Assembly: GCF_001676385.1 (NCBI RefSeq)
Contig: NZ_LYVJ01000014.1
Coordinates: 1-64,000, forward strand
Direction of reading: 5' to 3'
DNA: 64,000 nt
Source: Stenotrophomonas maltophilia
GTDB lineage: Bacteria; Pseudomonadota; Gammaproteobacteria; Xanthomonadales; Xanthomonadaceae
A program made the position numbers and the translations under genes. How positions within the stretch are numbered: the stretch's first letter is position 1; each line of letters begins with the position of its first letter. The notes under the pieces were generated by a model. The model was not told the DNA's origin. It saw only the letters and a program-made list of their open reading frames with translations, and searched no databases. Below are positions 8,707 to 18,617 of the stretch, one piece after another.

Positions 8707-11577
8707 ATGAACGTTCGTATTCCTGCAGTGCGGCTGGGCTTGCTGCCCGCCGGCATTGCGCTGGCCTTGGCGCCGTCCTTCGCTTCGGCGCAGGACGCTG
8801 CCGCCAGCACCGGCACGACCGACCTGGACCGCATTTCGGTCACCGGTTCGCGCATCCGCCAGGCCAACATGGAAACCGCGCAGCCGGTGATCGCACTGCA
8901 GCGCGCGGACATCGAGAAGCAGGGCTTCACCAGCGTCGCCGACATCGTGCAGAACCTGGCTGCCACCGGTTCGCCGGCCATCAGCCGCGCTGATGCACTG
9001 TCCTCGGGCGAAGAAGTCGGTGGCCAGTACGTCGACCTGCGCAACCTCGGCCCGGAGCGCACCCTGGTGCTGCTGGACGGCAAGCGCATGGGCGTCAGCA
9101 CCGGCGGCTACACCGACCTGGCTGCGATTCCGACCTCGGTCATCGAGCGCGTCGAAGTGCTGACCGACGGCGCCTCGGCCATCTACGGTTCGGATGCCAT
9201 CGCCGGCGTGATCAACATCATCACCCGCAAGAACTTCGACGGCCTGGAAGCCAGCGTCTACGGCGGCCAGTACAGCAAGGGCGACGGCGAAAAGCAGGTC
9301 TACAACTTCGTCTACGGCCAGACCGGTGAGCGCGGTTCGATCACTTTCGGCGCCGAGTACAGCAAGGAAGATCCGGTCTGGGCGAAGGATCGTGCCTTCA
9401 GCCGCTACCCGAATGGCCAGTTCCACCCGAACCCGACGGATGCGGACGCCAATGGCTGGTCGCCGGCATCCAACCATGGCGTGCTGATCGACAGCAACGA
9501 CAATTGGTACACCCGCGCCAACAACGGCACGGGCAACACCATGGCCGATTTCCGTGAGTTCGGTACTGCCGACTACACCAATGCCAGCCAGGAAATGTGG
9601 CTGCAGAACAAGCTGACCCGTCGTTCGGTCTTCGCCAACGGCAACTACGACCTGACCGACAACATCCGCGCCACCGCGAACGTGCTGTACACCAAGCGTA
9701 CGGCGACCCAGCAGATTGCCGGCTACCCGTACCAGTCCGAGGTCTACGGCACTCCGCTGTCGGCCGACAGCATCTACAACCCGCTGGGCACGGAAGCGAA
9801 CTTCATCCGTCGGACCTCCGAAGTGCCGCGCCAGACCGAGTCCGAGCAGGAGACCTTCCGCTTCTCGGCCGGGCTGGAAGGCTCGTTCGAGTTCGGTGAC
9901 AAGTTCTGGGATTGGGACGTGGGCTACGTCTACAACCAGAACAAGGGTGTGAAGACCGGCACCGGCAACCTGTTCATCCCGAATGTGCAGAATGCCGTCG
10001 GCCCGTCGTTCATCGATGCCGGCGGCGTGGCCCGCTGCGGCACCGCCGACAAGGTCATCGCCGGCTGCACGCCGTGGAACCCGCTGGCACCGTACGGCAG
10101 CACCGGCAACGGCTCGCTGGCCGATCCGGCCCTGCAGGCGTACCTGTACCTGCCCAGCCACGACACCTACACCAACACCACCAAGGCCTACAGCGCCAAC
10201 ATCTCCGGCTCGCTGTTCTCGCTGCCGGCCGGTGACCTGTCGCTGGCTGCCGGTTACGAACACCGCGAAGAAAGCGGTGAGTACAGTCCGGATGCACTGC
10301 TGCAGTCCGGCCTGAGCACCGACCTGGCCGGCAAGCCGACCGAGGGCAGCTACAAGCTCGACGAGTTCTACGTCGAACTGAACGTGCCGGTGCTGGCCGA
10401 CATGCCGTTCGCCAAGGAGCTGTCGCTGGACGTGGCCGGTCGCTACTCCGACTACAACACCTTCGGTGACACCATCAACAGCAAGTTCGGCCTGAAGTGG
10501 AAGCCGATCGACGACCTGCTGGTGCGCGCGACCTACTCGACGGGCTTCCGTGCCCCGAGCATCGCCAACATGTACGGCGGCACCTCCCAGACCTTCGACT
10601 CCTACACCGATCCGTGCGACAGCAGCTTCGGTTCGGCGGCGCGCAACGCTGCCGTGGCCGCTGCCTGCCAGGCCGGTGGCGTGCCGGCCAACTTCCGCCA
10701 GATCACCTCGGGCGGTGCGCAGTCGACCGGTCCGGGCACCCAGTCCTACAGCGCGTTCGAGTCCGGCTCGAACCCGGAGCTGAAGCCGGAAACCTCCAAG
10801 ACCTGGACCGCTGGCCTGGTCTACAGCCCGAACTTCGTGCAGGGCCTGGACATCAGCCTGGACTGGTGGAAGATCCGCATCGACGACGTGATCGCCGCCG
10901 AGTCGGTGACCTCGATCCTCAACCAGTGCTATGTGCTGGGCGTGGAGTCGGCGTGTGACCGCTTCAGCCGTGGCACCGAGGGACGCACCACCAACCAGGT
11001 GGTCGACGTGACCCGTACGCTGATCAACGGCGGCTACCAGGAAACCGCCGGTTACGACCTGGGCGTCAAGTACCGCCTGCCGGAGTTCTCCTTCGGCCAG
11101 TTCGTGATCGACTGGAAGACCACCTACGTCGATTACCTCGAGTACAAGCGTGACAACGAGGCCGAGACCGCGGTCGAGCAGCACACCAGCTGGGCAACCG
11201 GCGACTGGGGTGCCAACTTCCGCGTCCGTTCGAACCTCAACGTCGATTGGAGCCTGGGCAACCTGGGCGTGAACTGGGCCGTGCGTTACTACTCGAGCAT
11301 GAAGGAGCCGTGCTCCTACGACACCGAGTGCAACCTGCCCGACTTCAGCTCGGCCTACACCCTGGCCCAGCCGACCCGCAAGGTGGGCTCGAACACCTTC
11401 CATGACCTGCAGGTCCGCTACACCCTGCCGTGGAAGGCCACTGTCGCTGTCGGTGCCAACAACGTGTTCAACCACGAAGGCCCGGTCATGTACAGCCAGC
11501 CGAACTCGAGCTTCTCGTACTACGGTGGCTTCGACATCGGTCGCTACTACTACATGAAGTACACCCAGCGCTTCTGA
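8707..11577 (+). CDS. TonB-dependent outer-membrane receptor
   Basis: This 956-residue outer-membrane protein has a signal peptide (MNVRIPAVRLGLLPAG, cleavage probably near ASA-QD), a plug domain beginning DRISVTGSRIRQANM and containing LDGKRMGV and GASAIYGSDAIAGVINII, then a long beta-barrel ending in an aromatic residue (YMKYTQRF). It lacks an N-terminal STN signalling domain, so it is a transporter rather than a transducer. The family takes up siderophores, vitamins or, in xanthomonads, plant sugars and peptides; the substrate here is unknown. GGAGAGATTG before ATG 8707 supports the start. A hairpin terminator follows at 11607. Confidence 0.92.
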   Translation: MNVRIPAVRLGLLPAGIALALAPSFASAQDAAASTGTTDLDRISVTGSRIRQANMETAQPVIALQRADIEKQGFTSVADIVQNLAATGSPAISRADALSSGEEVGGQYVDLRNLGPERTLVLLDGKRMGVSTGGYTDLAAIPTSVIERVEVLTDGASAIYGSDAIAGVINIITRKNFDGLEASVYGGQYSKGDGEKQVYNFVYGQTGERGSITFGAEYSKEDPVWAKDRAFSRYPNGQFHPNPTDADANGWSPASNHGVLIDSNDNWYTRANNGTGNTMADFREFGTADYTNASQEMWLQNKLTRRSVFANGNYDLTDNIRATANVLYTKRTATQQIAGYPYQSEVYGTPLSADSIYNPLGTEANFIRRTSEVPRQTESEQETFRFSAGLEGSFEFGDKFWDWDVGYVYNQNKGVKTGTGNLFIPNVQNAVGPSFIDAGGVARCGTADKVIAGCTPWNPLAPYGSTGNGSLADPALQAYLYLPSHDTYTNTTKAYSANISGSLFSLPAGDLSLAAGYEHREESGEYSPDALLQSGLSTDLAGKPTEGSYKLDEFYVELNVPVLADMPFAKELSLDVAGRYSDYNTFGDTINSKFGLKWKPIDDLLVRATYSTGFRAPSIANMYGGTSQTFDSYTDPCDSSFGSAARNAAVAAACQAGGVPANFRQITSGGAQSTGPGTQSYSAFESGSNPELKPETSKTWTAGLVYSPNFVQGLDISLDWWKIRIDDVIAAESVTSILNQCYVLGVESACDRFSRGTEGRTTNQVVDVTRTLINGGYQETAGYDLGVKYRLPEFSFGQFVIDWKTTYVDYLEYKRDNEAETAVEQHTSWATGDWGANFRVRSNLNVDWSLGNLGVNWAVRYYSSMKEPCSYDTECNLPDFSSAYTLAQPTRKVGSNTFHDLQVRYTLPWKATVAVGANNVFNHEGPVMYSQPNSSFSYYGGFDIGRYYYMKYTQRF

Positions 11578-11606
11578 TCCACCGAAGCGCAAGCGCAGTA
11601 CCAGGA

Positions 11607-11633
11607 GGGCGGGCCGCGAGGCCCGCCCTTCCT
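11607..11633 (+). terminator. Terminator of the TonB receptor gene
   Basis: GGGCGGGCC and GGCCCGCCC pair across a GCGA tetraloop, followed by TTCCTCGTT. It lies 29 bases past the receptor stop codon. Confidence 0.7.
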
Positions 11634-11661
11634 CGTTCTGCACGGCGGCCGACACGCGGCC

Positions 11662-11692
11662 AGCAAAAAGGGCAGGCCGACCGGCCTGCCCT
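11662..11692 (-). terminator. Terminator of the HDOD gene
   Basis: On the minus strand AAGGGCAGGCC pairs with GGCCTGCCCTT across a 3-base loop and runs into TTTTTGCTGG. It lies 24 bases past the stop of the minus-strand HDOD gene and converges with the receptor terminator. Confidence 0.85.
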
Positions 11693-11716
11693 TGGATCCG
11701 CGCAGTGCTGCCCGCC

Positions 11717-12838
11717 TCAGGCCTCGCTGGGAACCAGGCCCATCAAGGCGTTGGCGTGCTCGCGCCACTGCGGCAACCTGTTCAGCACGCCCGCACGCTG
11801 CAGGTAGTCCTCGTCCACCGGATCACCGTTGACCAGGGCCAGCGCCACGTGCACCGCACCGGTGACCCAGAAGCTGCGGGTGTTGGCGCGCTGCGGCTGC
11901 AGGTGGAACGCCACCGCCTCGATGATCGGCATCGGCAGGCCCCACAGGCCCAGCAGGTAGGCGCCGGCTTCGGCGTGGCCCGGGCGCATGTCGCCGGCCA
12001 GGGCCGGTTCACTGCGTTCGTTGCGCACGCCCGGCAGCAGCAGGCCGATGTCGGCCAGCAATGCGGCGGTCGCACCCAGTTCGGCACTGGACTGCGGCAG
12101 CAGGCGCGCTGCCAGCCGCGAGGCGAGCAGGGCCCGCTGCTGCAGCGAATTGCGCTCGGCCGCCGACAGCGTCGGCGCCGAAAAGACTTCGCTGGCCAGC
12201 ACCAGGTCGCGCAGCGTGGACAGGCCAAGGCGTGTCACCGCAGTGCGCAGGTCGGCAATGGTGCGGCCCTGGCTGAAGAACGCTGAATTGGACAGCTGCA
12301 GCACCTTCGCCGCGATCGCCGGATCGGCGGCGACCAGCTTGGCCACATCGGCGCTGTCGGCATCGTCGTCATGTTCCAGGGCCTGGGTCAGGCTCAGGTA
12401 CAGGTGCGGTGGCGAGGGCAGTTTCTCGATACGGCCGATGGCATCGCGCAGGCGCGGACTGTCCAGCACCTCGCGCAGTTCTTCCAGGCTGGTCAGTGCT
12501 TCGAGCAGCACTTCGGGCGCCAGCGGCAGCGGCAGGAAGCGGTGGGCGACACCGATCAGGCGCGCTGGCGGTGGCCGGTTGCCGTGTTGGCCATCGATCA
12601 GGGCGATGCGGATGGTCTCCGGGCGCAAGGTCCGGATCTGGCCCAACAGCGTGGTCGCGTTGAGATCCGGCAGCTGCGGACAGGCAATCACCGCGTCCAC
12701 CCCCTGGGTCGCCACCGCGGTCATCGCGGCCTGGCCATCGGTGGCGGTCAACGGTTGCCAGTCTTCCCCAAGATCGGCAATGAATTCGGTCAGCTCGGCC
12801 GGCAGGCTGGCTGCATCCCCAACAAGCAGAATACGCAC
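11717..12838 (-). CDS. Response-regulator-like HDOD domain protein
   Basis: This 373-residue protein has an N-terminal receiver-like fold (about residues 1-115, starting VRILLVGDAASL) and a C-terminal HDOD domain (about 140-340, with VAADPAIAAKVLQLSNSAFF and TAVTRLGLSTLRDLVL). HDOD proteins are signalling outputs related to HD domains and are linked in relatives to motility and cyclic-di-GMP networks. The receiver has VIACPQLPDLNA where the phosphorylated Asp would be, with Cys in that position, so normal phosphotransfer looks impossible. The start is a GTG at 12838 preceded by AGGGGAA; the open frame to 12895 has no ribosome site. A perfect terminator follows. Binding partner unknown. Confidence 0.8.
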   Translation of the reverse strand: MRILLVGDAASLPAELTEFIADLGEDWQPLTATDGQAAMTAVATQGVDAVIACPQLPDLNATTLLGQIRTLRPETIRIALIDGQHGNRPPPARLIGVAHRFLPLPLAPEVLLEALTSLEELREVLDSPRLRDAIGRIEKLPSPPHLYLSLTQALEHDDDADSADVAKLVAADPAIAAKVLQLSNSAFFSQGRTIADLRTAVTRLGLSTLRDLVLASEVFSAPTLSAAERNSLQQRALLASRLAARLLPQSSAELGATAALLADIGLLLPGVRNERSEPALAGDMRPGHAEAGAYLLGLWGLPMPIIEAVAFHLQPQRANTRSFWVTGAVHVALALVNGDPVDEDYLQRAGVLNRLPQWREHANALMGLVPSEA

Positions 12839-12990
12839 GACACATTCCCCTGGCTGTCTCGACGATGGATGTCGACGACGTGTGAAGTGACGCAATTTAC
12901 CTAATACGGCGGCCAGAGTGATATGCCACCGTCATGAAACGTGACCCGCATCGCTCCGGCGGGCTGCCACCGGAGCGATCCGGTTCAGGC

Positions 12991-13530
12991 TCAGGCCTTG
13001 TTGCCGTCGAGGTAGCGCTGGTGCGCTTCCTTCAGGATGGTCTTGGCCTCGGCAGCGCCGCCCCAACCGTCCAGCTTGACCCACTTGCCCTTCTCGAGGT
13101 CCTTGTAGTGCTCGAAGAAGTGGCCGATGCGCTCCAGCCAGTGGCTCGAGACCTGTTCGATGTCTTCCACGTGGGCATAGCCGCTGAAGATCTTCGCGAC
13201 CGGCACTGCCAGGATCTTCTCGTCGCTGCCTGCCTCATCGCTCATCTTCAGCACGCCCACCGGGCGGCAGCGCACGACCGAGCCCGGCACCAGCGGCAGC
13301 GGCAGCACCACCAGCACATCGGCCGGATCGCCGTCACCGCACAGGGTGCTCGGCACGTAGCCGTAGTTGCACGGATAGCGCATCGGGGTGGACAGGATGC
13401 GGTCGACGAAGATCGCACCGGTTTCCTTGTCCACTTCGTACTTCACCGGCTCCGAGTCCTTCGGGATCTCGATGATGACGTTGATTTCTTCCGGCGGGTT
13501 CTTGCCGGGCGAGACGAGTTCCAGACCCAT
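12991..13530 (-). CDS. ppa: Inorganic pyrophosphatase (soluble, family I)
   Basis: This 179-residue cytoplasmic enzyme hydrolyses pyrophosphate to phosphate and so pulls biosynthetic reactions forward. Family I marks are visible: EIPKDSEPVKYEVDKETG near residue 21, RYPCNYGYVPST near 51 and the metal site GDGDPADVLVV near 65. Length fits the bacterial hexameric enzyme. It is the first of three PPi-handling enzymes within 7 kb, with the membrane H+-pyrophosphatase at 15155 and PPi-dependent phosphofructokinase at 18618. A hairpin at 12950-12979 lies downstream but has no T-run. Confidence 0.95.
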   Translation of the reverse strand: MGLELVSPGKNPPEEINVIIEIPKDSEPVKYEVDKETGAIFVDRILSTPMRYPCNYGYVPSTLCGDGDPADVLVVLPLPLVPGSVVRCRPVGVLKMSDEAGSDEKILAVPVAKIFSGYAHVEDIEQVSSHWLERIGHFFEHYKDLEKGKWVKLDGWGGAAEAKTILKEAHQRYLDGNKA

Positions 13531-13719
13531 GGTGTGCTCCAGGTGGGGGTATAGACGGACGGGTAGCCCCCCATTTTATGCCTTTGCCGGGGGCTGTGCA
13601 GCGGGAGGGAGCCGACCTGCCGGTGCGGCAAGGCCCTACGGGGCGCACCGGCCTTGGCTGATGGGGGCCGAGGGGTGTGCCGGCGCAGGCTGGACGCCCA
13701 TTCCCAAGGAGTCCTGCCG

Positions 13720-14211
13720 ATGCCCTGGTATGCCCGATGCATGGCGGCCGTGCTGTTGCTGGCGTCCCTGCCTGCCTTCGCCCGCGGCCCGCACGTGGAC
13801 CTGATCGATTATCCCCGGCCCGAGGCCAACTGGGAGCGTGCCTATGGGCTGAAGGCCGTCTTGGCCAGGGAGTTCGACCGGCTCTGTGCCGATACCTGGT
13901 GCGAAGGTGAGTACAGCAATTACCGGGTGATGGAGTTCCGCTGCGCGGTGCTGGCTCATCGCGGAACGGTGCAGCGATGCGCCTGGGTGGTGGTGGCCAG
14001 CGAGCTGGCGGTGCAGGCCGATACCGGTGTGGTGCAGGTGGACAATGGTCGCTGGGTCTGTCCGGTGGAGCTGGGGCCGGGGGTGCCTGTCGAAACTTTC
14101 CATGCTGCCTTGGAGGCGCCGGATGGTCTGACGGCGCCCTTGCCAGGCCTCGACCGTGGTCTGTTCGACGTGTTGCCTGATTGCATCCGCAGGCCGGGGA
14201 GGGTGGGGTGA
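13720..14211 (+). CDS. Secreted protein of unknown function, first of a tandem pair
   Basis: This 163-residue protein has a signal peptide (MPWYARCMAAVLLLASLPAFA). I do not recognise the family. The mature part has conserved Cys residues and motifs shared with the next gene: DYPRP, REFDRLCADTWCEGEYSNYR, EFRCAV, QRCAW, VCPVEL, LPGLDR and a terminal DC. A Cys pattern like this suggests disulfides in the periplasm. AAGGAG lies eight bases before ATG 13720. Its stop overlaps the next start (TGATG), so the two are translationally coupled. Confidence 0.75.
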   Translation: MPWYARCMAAVLLLASLPAFARGPHVDLIDYPRPEANWERAYGLKAVLAREFDRLCADTWCEGEYSNYRVMEFRCAVLAHRGTVQRCAWVVVASELAVQADTGVVQVDNGRWVCPVELGPGVPVETFHAALEAPDGLTAPLPGLDRGLFDVLPDCIRRPGRVG

Positions 14212-14684
14212 TGCGCTTCTTCCCGGCACGATGGCTGGCCTGCGCGCTGCTGATGGCAGCCAACGCCCAGGCGACCCCTCACTTTGTCGATGCTCGTGAC
14301 TACCCCGATCCGGCAACCGGGCGCGAACGCTTCCTGGCGGCCGAACGCCTGTTGGTACGCGGCTTTGACGATATCTGTGGGGATACCTTCTGCGAAGGGC
14401 AGTATTACAACCTTCGAGCGATGCGCCTGCGCTGTTCGGTGCAACGGGCCACCGGCATTGTGGCCCGTTGTGTCTGGACGTTCGCCGGAAGCTACACCTG
14501 GGTCCAGCAGACCGGGCGGATCGATGTCGACCAGGGAAGCTATGCCTGCGCGCTGCCACTGGCGACGGGAACCCGTTTGGACGAGCTGCTGGCAGCGTGG
14601 GAGGGCGCCGGGCATGACGCTCTGCATGCCACCCTGCCCGGAACCGATACCCACGTTTACGAGGGGCTGACTGATTGCCTGTGA
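14211..14684 (+). CDS. Secreted protein of unknown function, second of a tandem pair
   Basis: This 157-residue protein has a signal peptide (MRFFPARWLACALLMAANAQA). It is clearly homologous to the preceding gene: VDARDYPDP, RGFDDICGDTFCEGQYYN, LRCSVQRATGIVARCVW, CALPLATGT, LPGTD and the C-terminal DCL. At least five Cys positions match between the two, pointing to a tandem duplication of a disulfide-stabilised periplasmic or exported protein. Function unknown. The start overlaps the upstream stop by one base. Confidence 0.75.
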   Translation: MRFFPARWLACALLMAANAQATPHFVDARDYPDPATGRERFLAAERLLVRGFDDICGDTFCEGQYYNLRAMRLRCSVQRATGIVARCVWTFAGSYTWVQQTGRIDVDQGSYACALPLATGTRLDELLAAWEGAGHDALHATLPGTDTHVYEGLTDCL

Positions 14685-14805
14685 TGACGTCGATAATGCC
14701 AGCAGTGTCATTCTTCCTGCGCGGGCGGTGACCGCACCGGCAACTCCCGGCAGCGTGCAGGCGTTATGCTTGTGCACGACCGTCAATGGAAGCGCGGAGG
14801 TTGGC

Positions 14806-15111
14806 ATGACGACACGGACGTTACGGGTGTTGGCCTGGTGCAGCGTGTTCCTGGCTGCATGCGTGGCCGTTCTTTCGCTGGCACCGTTCACGGCGGCGAT
14901 CATCTTCGCCTTGCCCTTGCTGGTGTTCGCTGCCTTCTGCATCTGGCGTGGTGCGTGGCTGCCCGGCGCCCTGTGCGCGTGGCTGGCCTCGCTCGCTTTC
15001 ATTGGTAGCCCGCTCAGCCTCTTCGATGGCTGGGACGGGCCGATCTATGCCTGCTGGGTGATCATGGTGGTGCTGCTTGTCATCCGGTGGATGAGGCGGT
15101 CGGGGCCGTAG
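14806..15111 (+). CDS. Small membrane protein of unknown function
   Basis: This 101-residue protein has three or four hydrophobic helices (for example VLAWCSVFLAACVAVLSLA and WVIMVVLLVIRWM) and no recognisable domain. GCGGAGG five bases before ATG 14806 supports the start over the longer open frame from 14728. The stop codon TAG (15109-15111) is part of a GTAG-type palindrome, so the last residues and stop may have been set by insertion of the repeat. It converges with hppA. Confidence 0.65.
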   Translation: MTTRTLRVLAWCSVFLAACVAVLSLAPFTAAIIFALPLLVFAAFCIWRGAWLPGALCAWLASLAFIGSPLSLFDGWDGPIYACWVIMVVLLVIRWMRRSGP

Positions 15112-15135
15112 AGTCGAGCAGGCTCGACTCTACGG
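15106..15135. repeat. GTAG-type (SMAG-like) palindrome supplying a stop codon
   Basis: CCGTAGAGTCGAGC pairs with GCTCGACTCTACGG across a 2-base loop. The TAG inside the first arm is the stop codon of the gene that ends at 15111. It sits 19 bases from the stop of hppA on the other strand. Confidence 0.9.
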
Positions 15136-15154
15136 GTTTACGCAGGGCGTGGAT

Positions 15155-17182
<2,028 letters not shown>

Positions 17183-17543
17183 TAGACCCCTCCGCAGAAT
17201 GGATGGACAAGCATCCAGTAGCGATGAACTTCACCACGAGGGGGACGACGGGCTGCAGCCTGGAACCAACCCGTACCGACCTTGGCGGTCGTCCGACGTA
17301 TGGCGGTGTTCAGCATTCCCTGGTGCCCGCAGTATGCGTGCCGCCACTTGTAGAGTCGAGCCATGCTCGACTGGCCTCTACGACCCGCGCCTCATGGTCC
17401 TGTGGGCGCCCTCAGGACGGAAGGCATCGCCATGCGCGCGGGCCCTGCCGCCGGGGCATGGGCACGATTCGAGAGCCACAGGCCTTTGCACCCCGTTAAG
17501 CCAGTCTCTGCAAGCCTGCGCACAGTCCCGTAGGAGATCTCCC
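17183..17543. other. Intergenic region with one GTAG-type repeat
   Basis: No convincing gene is visible in this 361-base gap between hppA and the secreted-protein gene, which are transcribed divergently, so both promoters should lie here. A GTAG-type imperfect palindrome occupies 17349-17382 (GTAGAGTCGAGC against GCTCGAC...CTCTAC). A weak long-range pairing GGACGAC/GTCGTCC spans about 17240-17292. I see no further motif. Confidence 0.5.
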
Positions 17544-18047
17544 ATGCGCCTGTCCCTGTTGATGCTTGCCGCCCTGGCCCCGGCCGTGCCGGCACTCGCC
17601 ACGGAAACCCCGGAGCTGCAGCGCGCCGTGGGTGCACCCCAGGCGGTGGGCGCGGTGCATACCCTGCGCCAGATTCCCGAGGCCTGCGCACGGCTGGAGG
17701 GGGCGTTCACCGGCGATGCCGCCGCGCCGTACCGCTTCTCTGCCGTGCGTACCAGCGAGCAGTGCCAGCCGCGCGCGCGCTTCGTCGATTACGCCAAGGC
17801 ACAGCCGAGCGTCGACAGGGGCTGGAAACTCAACGATGTGATCCGCGTGCCCAGTGCCGCGTGCCCGGCGCAGCAGGCGGTGGTGCGGGTGTGGCGCCTG
17901 CCGTCAAGCAACAAGGTCGAGCTGGATGGGCAGGGCCAGTCGCGCATCTATCTGGAGGAGGCGAAGAAGCAGGCGGCCGCCGGCAGGATTCCGCAGGTGA
18001 CGATGTTCGCCGCGCAGTTGCAGATGGAAGGCAAGGCCTGCAATTGA
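17544..18047 (+). CDS. Secreted protein of unknown function
   Basis: This 167-residue protein has a clear signal peptide (MRLSLLMLAALAPAVPALA). The rest shows no domain that I recognise; Cys residues occur around residues 50, 73, 110 and at the C-terminus (GKACN), compatible with periplasmic disulfides. TAGGAGATCTCCC precedes ATG 17544. The longer open frame from 17199 runs through a repeat and is not coding. It stands alone, with a GTAG-type repeat downstream at 18080. Confidence 0.7.
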   Translation: MRLSLLMLAALAPAVPALATETPELQRAVGAPQAVGAVHTLRQIPEACARLEGAFTGDAAAPYRFSAVRTSEQCQPRARFVDYAKAQPSVDRGWKLNDVIRVPSAACPAQQAVVRVWRLPSSNKVELDGQGQSRIYLEEAKKQAAAGRIPQVTMFAAQLQMEGKACN

Positions 18048-18079
18048 GATTGCGCTGGTGGCGCCGCCATCCACGAGCG

Positions 18080-18103
18080 GTAGTGCCGGCCGCTGGCCGG
18101 CAT
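18080..18103. repeat. GTAG-type (SMAG-like) repeat
   Basis: GTAGTGCCGGCC followed by GGCCGGCAT forms a small hairpin headed by GTAG. It lies between the convergent stops of the secreted-protein gene (18047) and the DUF488 gene (18111). Almost the same sequence occurs at 46596. Confidence 0.8.
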
Positions 18104-18110
18104 CCGGTGA

Positions 18111-18500
18111 TCAATCCGCCAGCTTCGCTCCCCGCGCCACCAGCAGCTCGCGCAGTGCCGTGCGATGGCAGTGCGCTTCGTCTTCGCAGTAGCAGCCCAC
18201 GCTGATGTCGCTGTGCTGCGACATCGCGGCCAGCAGGTCCAGCGCGTGGGCGGCATCGGGCGCCTTCATCTCGGCCTTGTAGTGGCGGAAGAACGCATTC
18301 CAGTCGGCGGCGGTCCTGGCCTCATGCGCCTGCTTCACCAGCACCGCGCTGGGCGACAGGGTTGGAAACCAGACGTCGTACCAGTCCTGCCGCGCGAATT
18401 CGCTGCGCGGCACGCCGCGCGGCGGGCGCCGCACCGTGCCGATGCGCAGGCCCTCGTCGGGCGCGCGCGGCGTGCCGAGTCGAACAACACGCAGTGCCAT
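18111..18500 (-). CDS. DUF488 family protein (YeaO-like)
   Basis: This 129-residue cytoplasmic protein matches the DUF488 family by its RLGTPRAPDEGLRIGTVRRPPRG start, the DWYDVWFPTLSPS segment and the Cys/His-rich GCYCEDEAHCHRTALRELL near the C-terminus. The biochemical role of the family is not established. It follows pfp on the same strand, separated by a long GGGGAC palindrome (18515-18613), which may end pfp transcription and so isolate this gene. Confidence 0.85.
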   Translation of the reverse strand: MALRVVRLGTPRAPDEGLRIGTVRRPPRGVPRSEFARQDWYDVWFPTLSPSAVLVKQAHEARTAADWNAFFRHYKAEMKAPDAAHALDLLAAMSQHSDISVGCYCEDEAHCHRTALRELLVARGAKLAD

Positions 18501-18514
18501 GGCATTGCTCCACG

Positions 18515-18613
18515 AAAAGGGGACGGAGGGGATTAAGTCGTATCCGGCCCATTGGTGACGCCGATGGGTTGACGAAGGGGCGCATGCGACTTAATCCCCT
18601 CCGTCCCCTTTTT
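18515..18613. repeat. GGGGAC-type long palindrome, likely bidirectional terminator
   Basis: AAAAGGGGACGGAGGGGATT (from 18515, continuing AAGTCG) is the exact reverse complement of the block ending TTTT at 18613, with a 46-base interior. On both strands the hairpin ends in a T-run. It stops four bases from the pfp stop codon. Part of its interior (GAAGGGGCG..ATGCG) is shared with the copy at 38013. Confidence 0.9.
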
Positions 18614-18617
18614 CGGT

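Noticed and set aside
8683-11655. 990-residue open frame on the minus strand across the TonB receptor gene
   Set aside because: It is antisense to a gene with signal peptide, plug and barrel motifs. High GC leaves the opposite frame free of stops. Its translation is Val/Gly/Arg/His-rich without any domain.
18515-18613. CRISPR or insertion-sequence reading of the palindromic repeats
   Set aside because: There are no regularly spaced direct repeats, no cas genes and no transposase. The units are single palindromes scattered through intergenic gaps.
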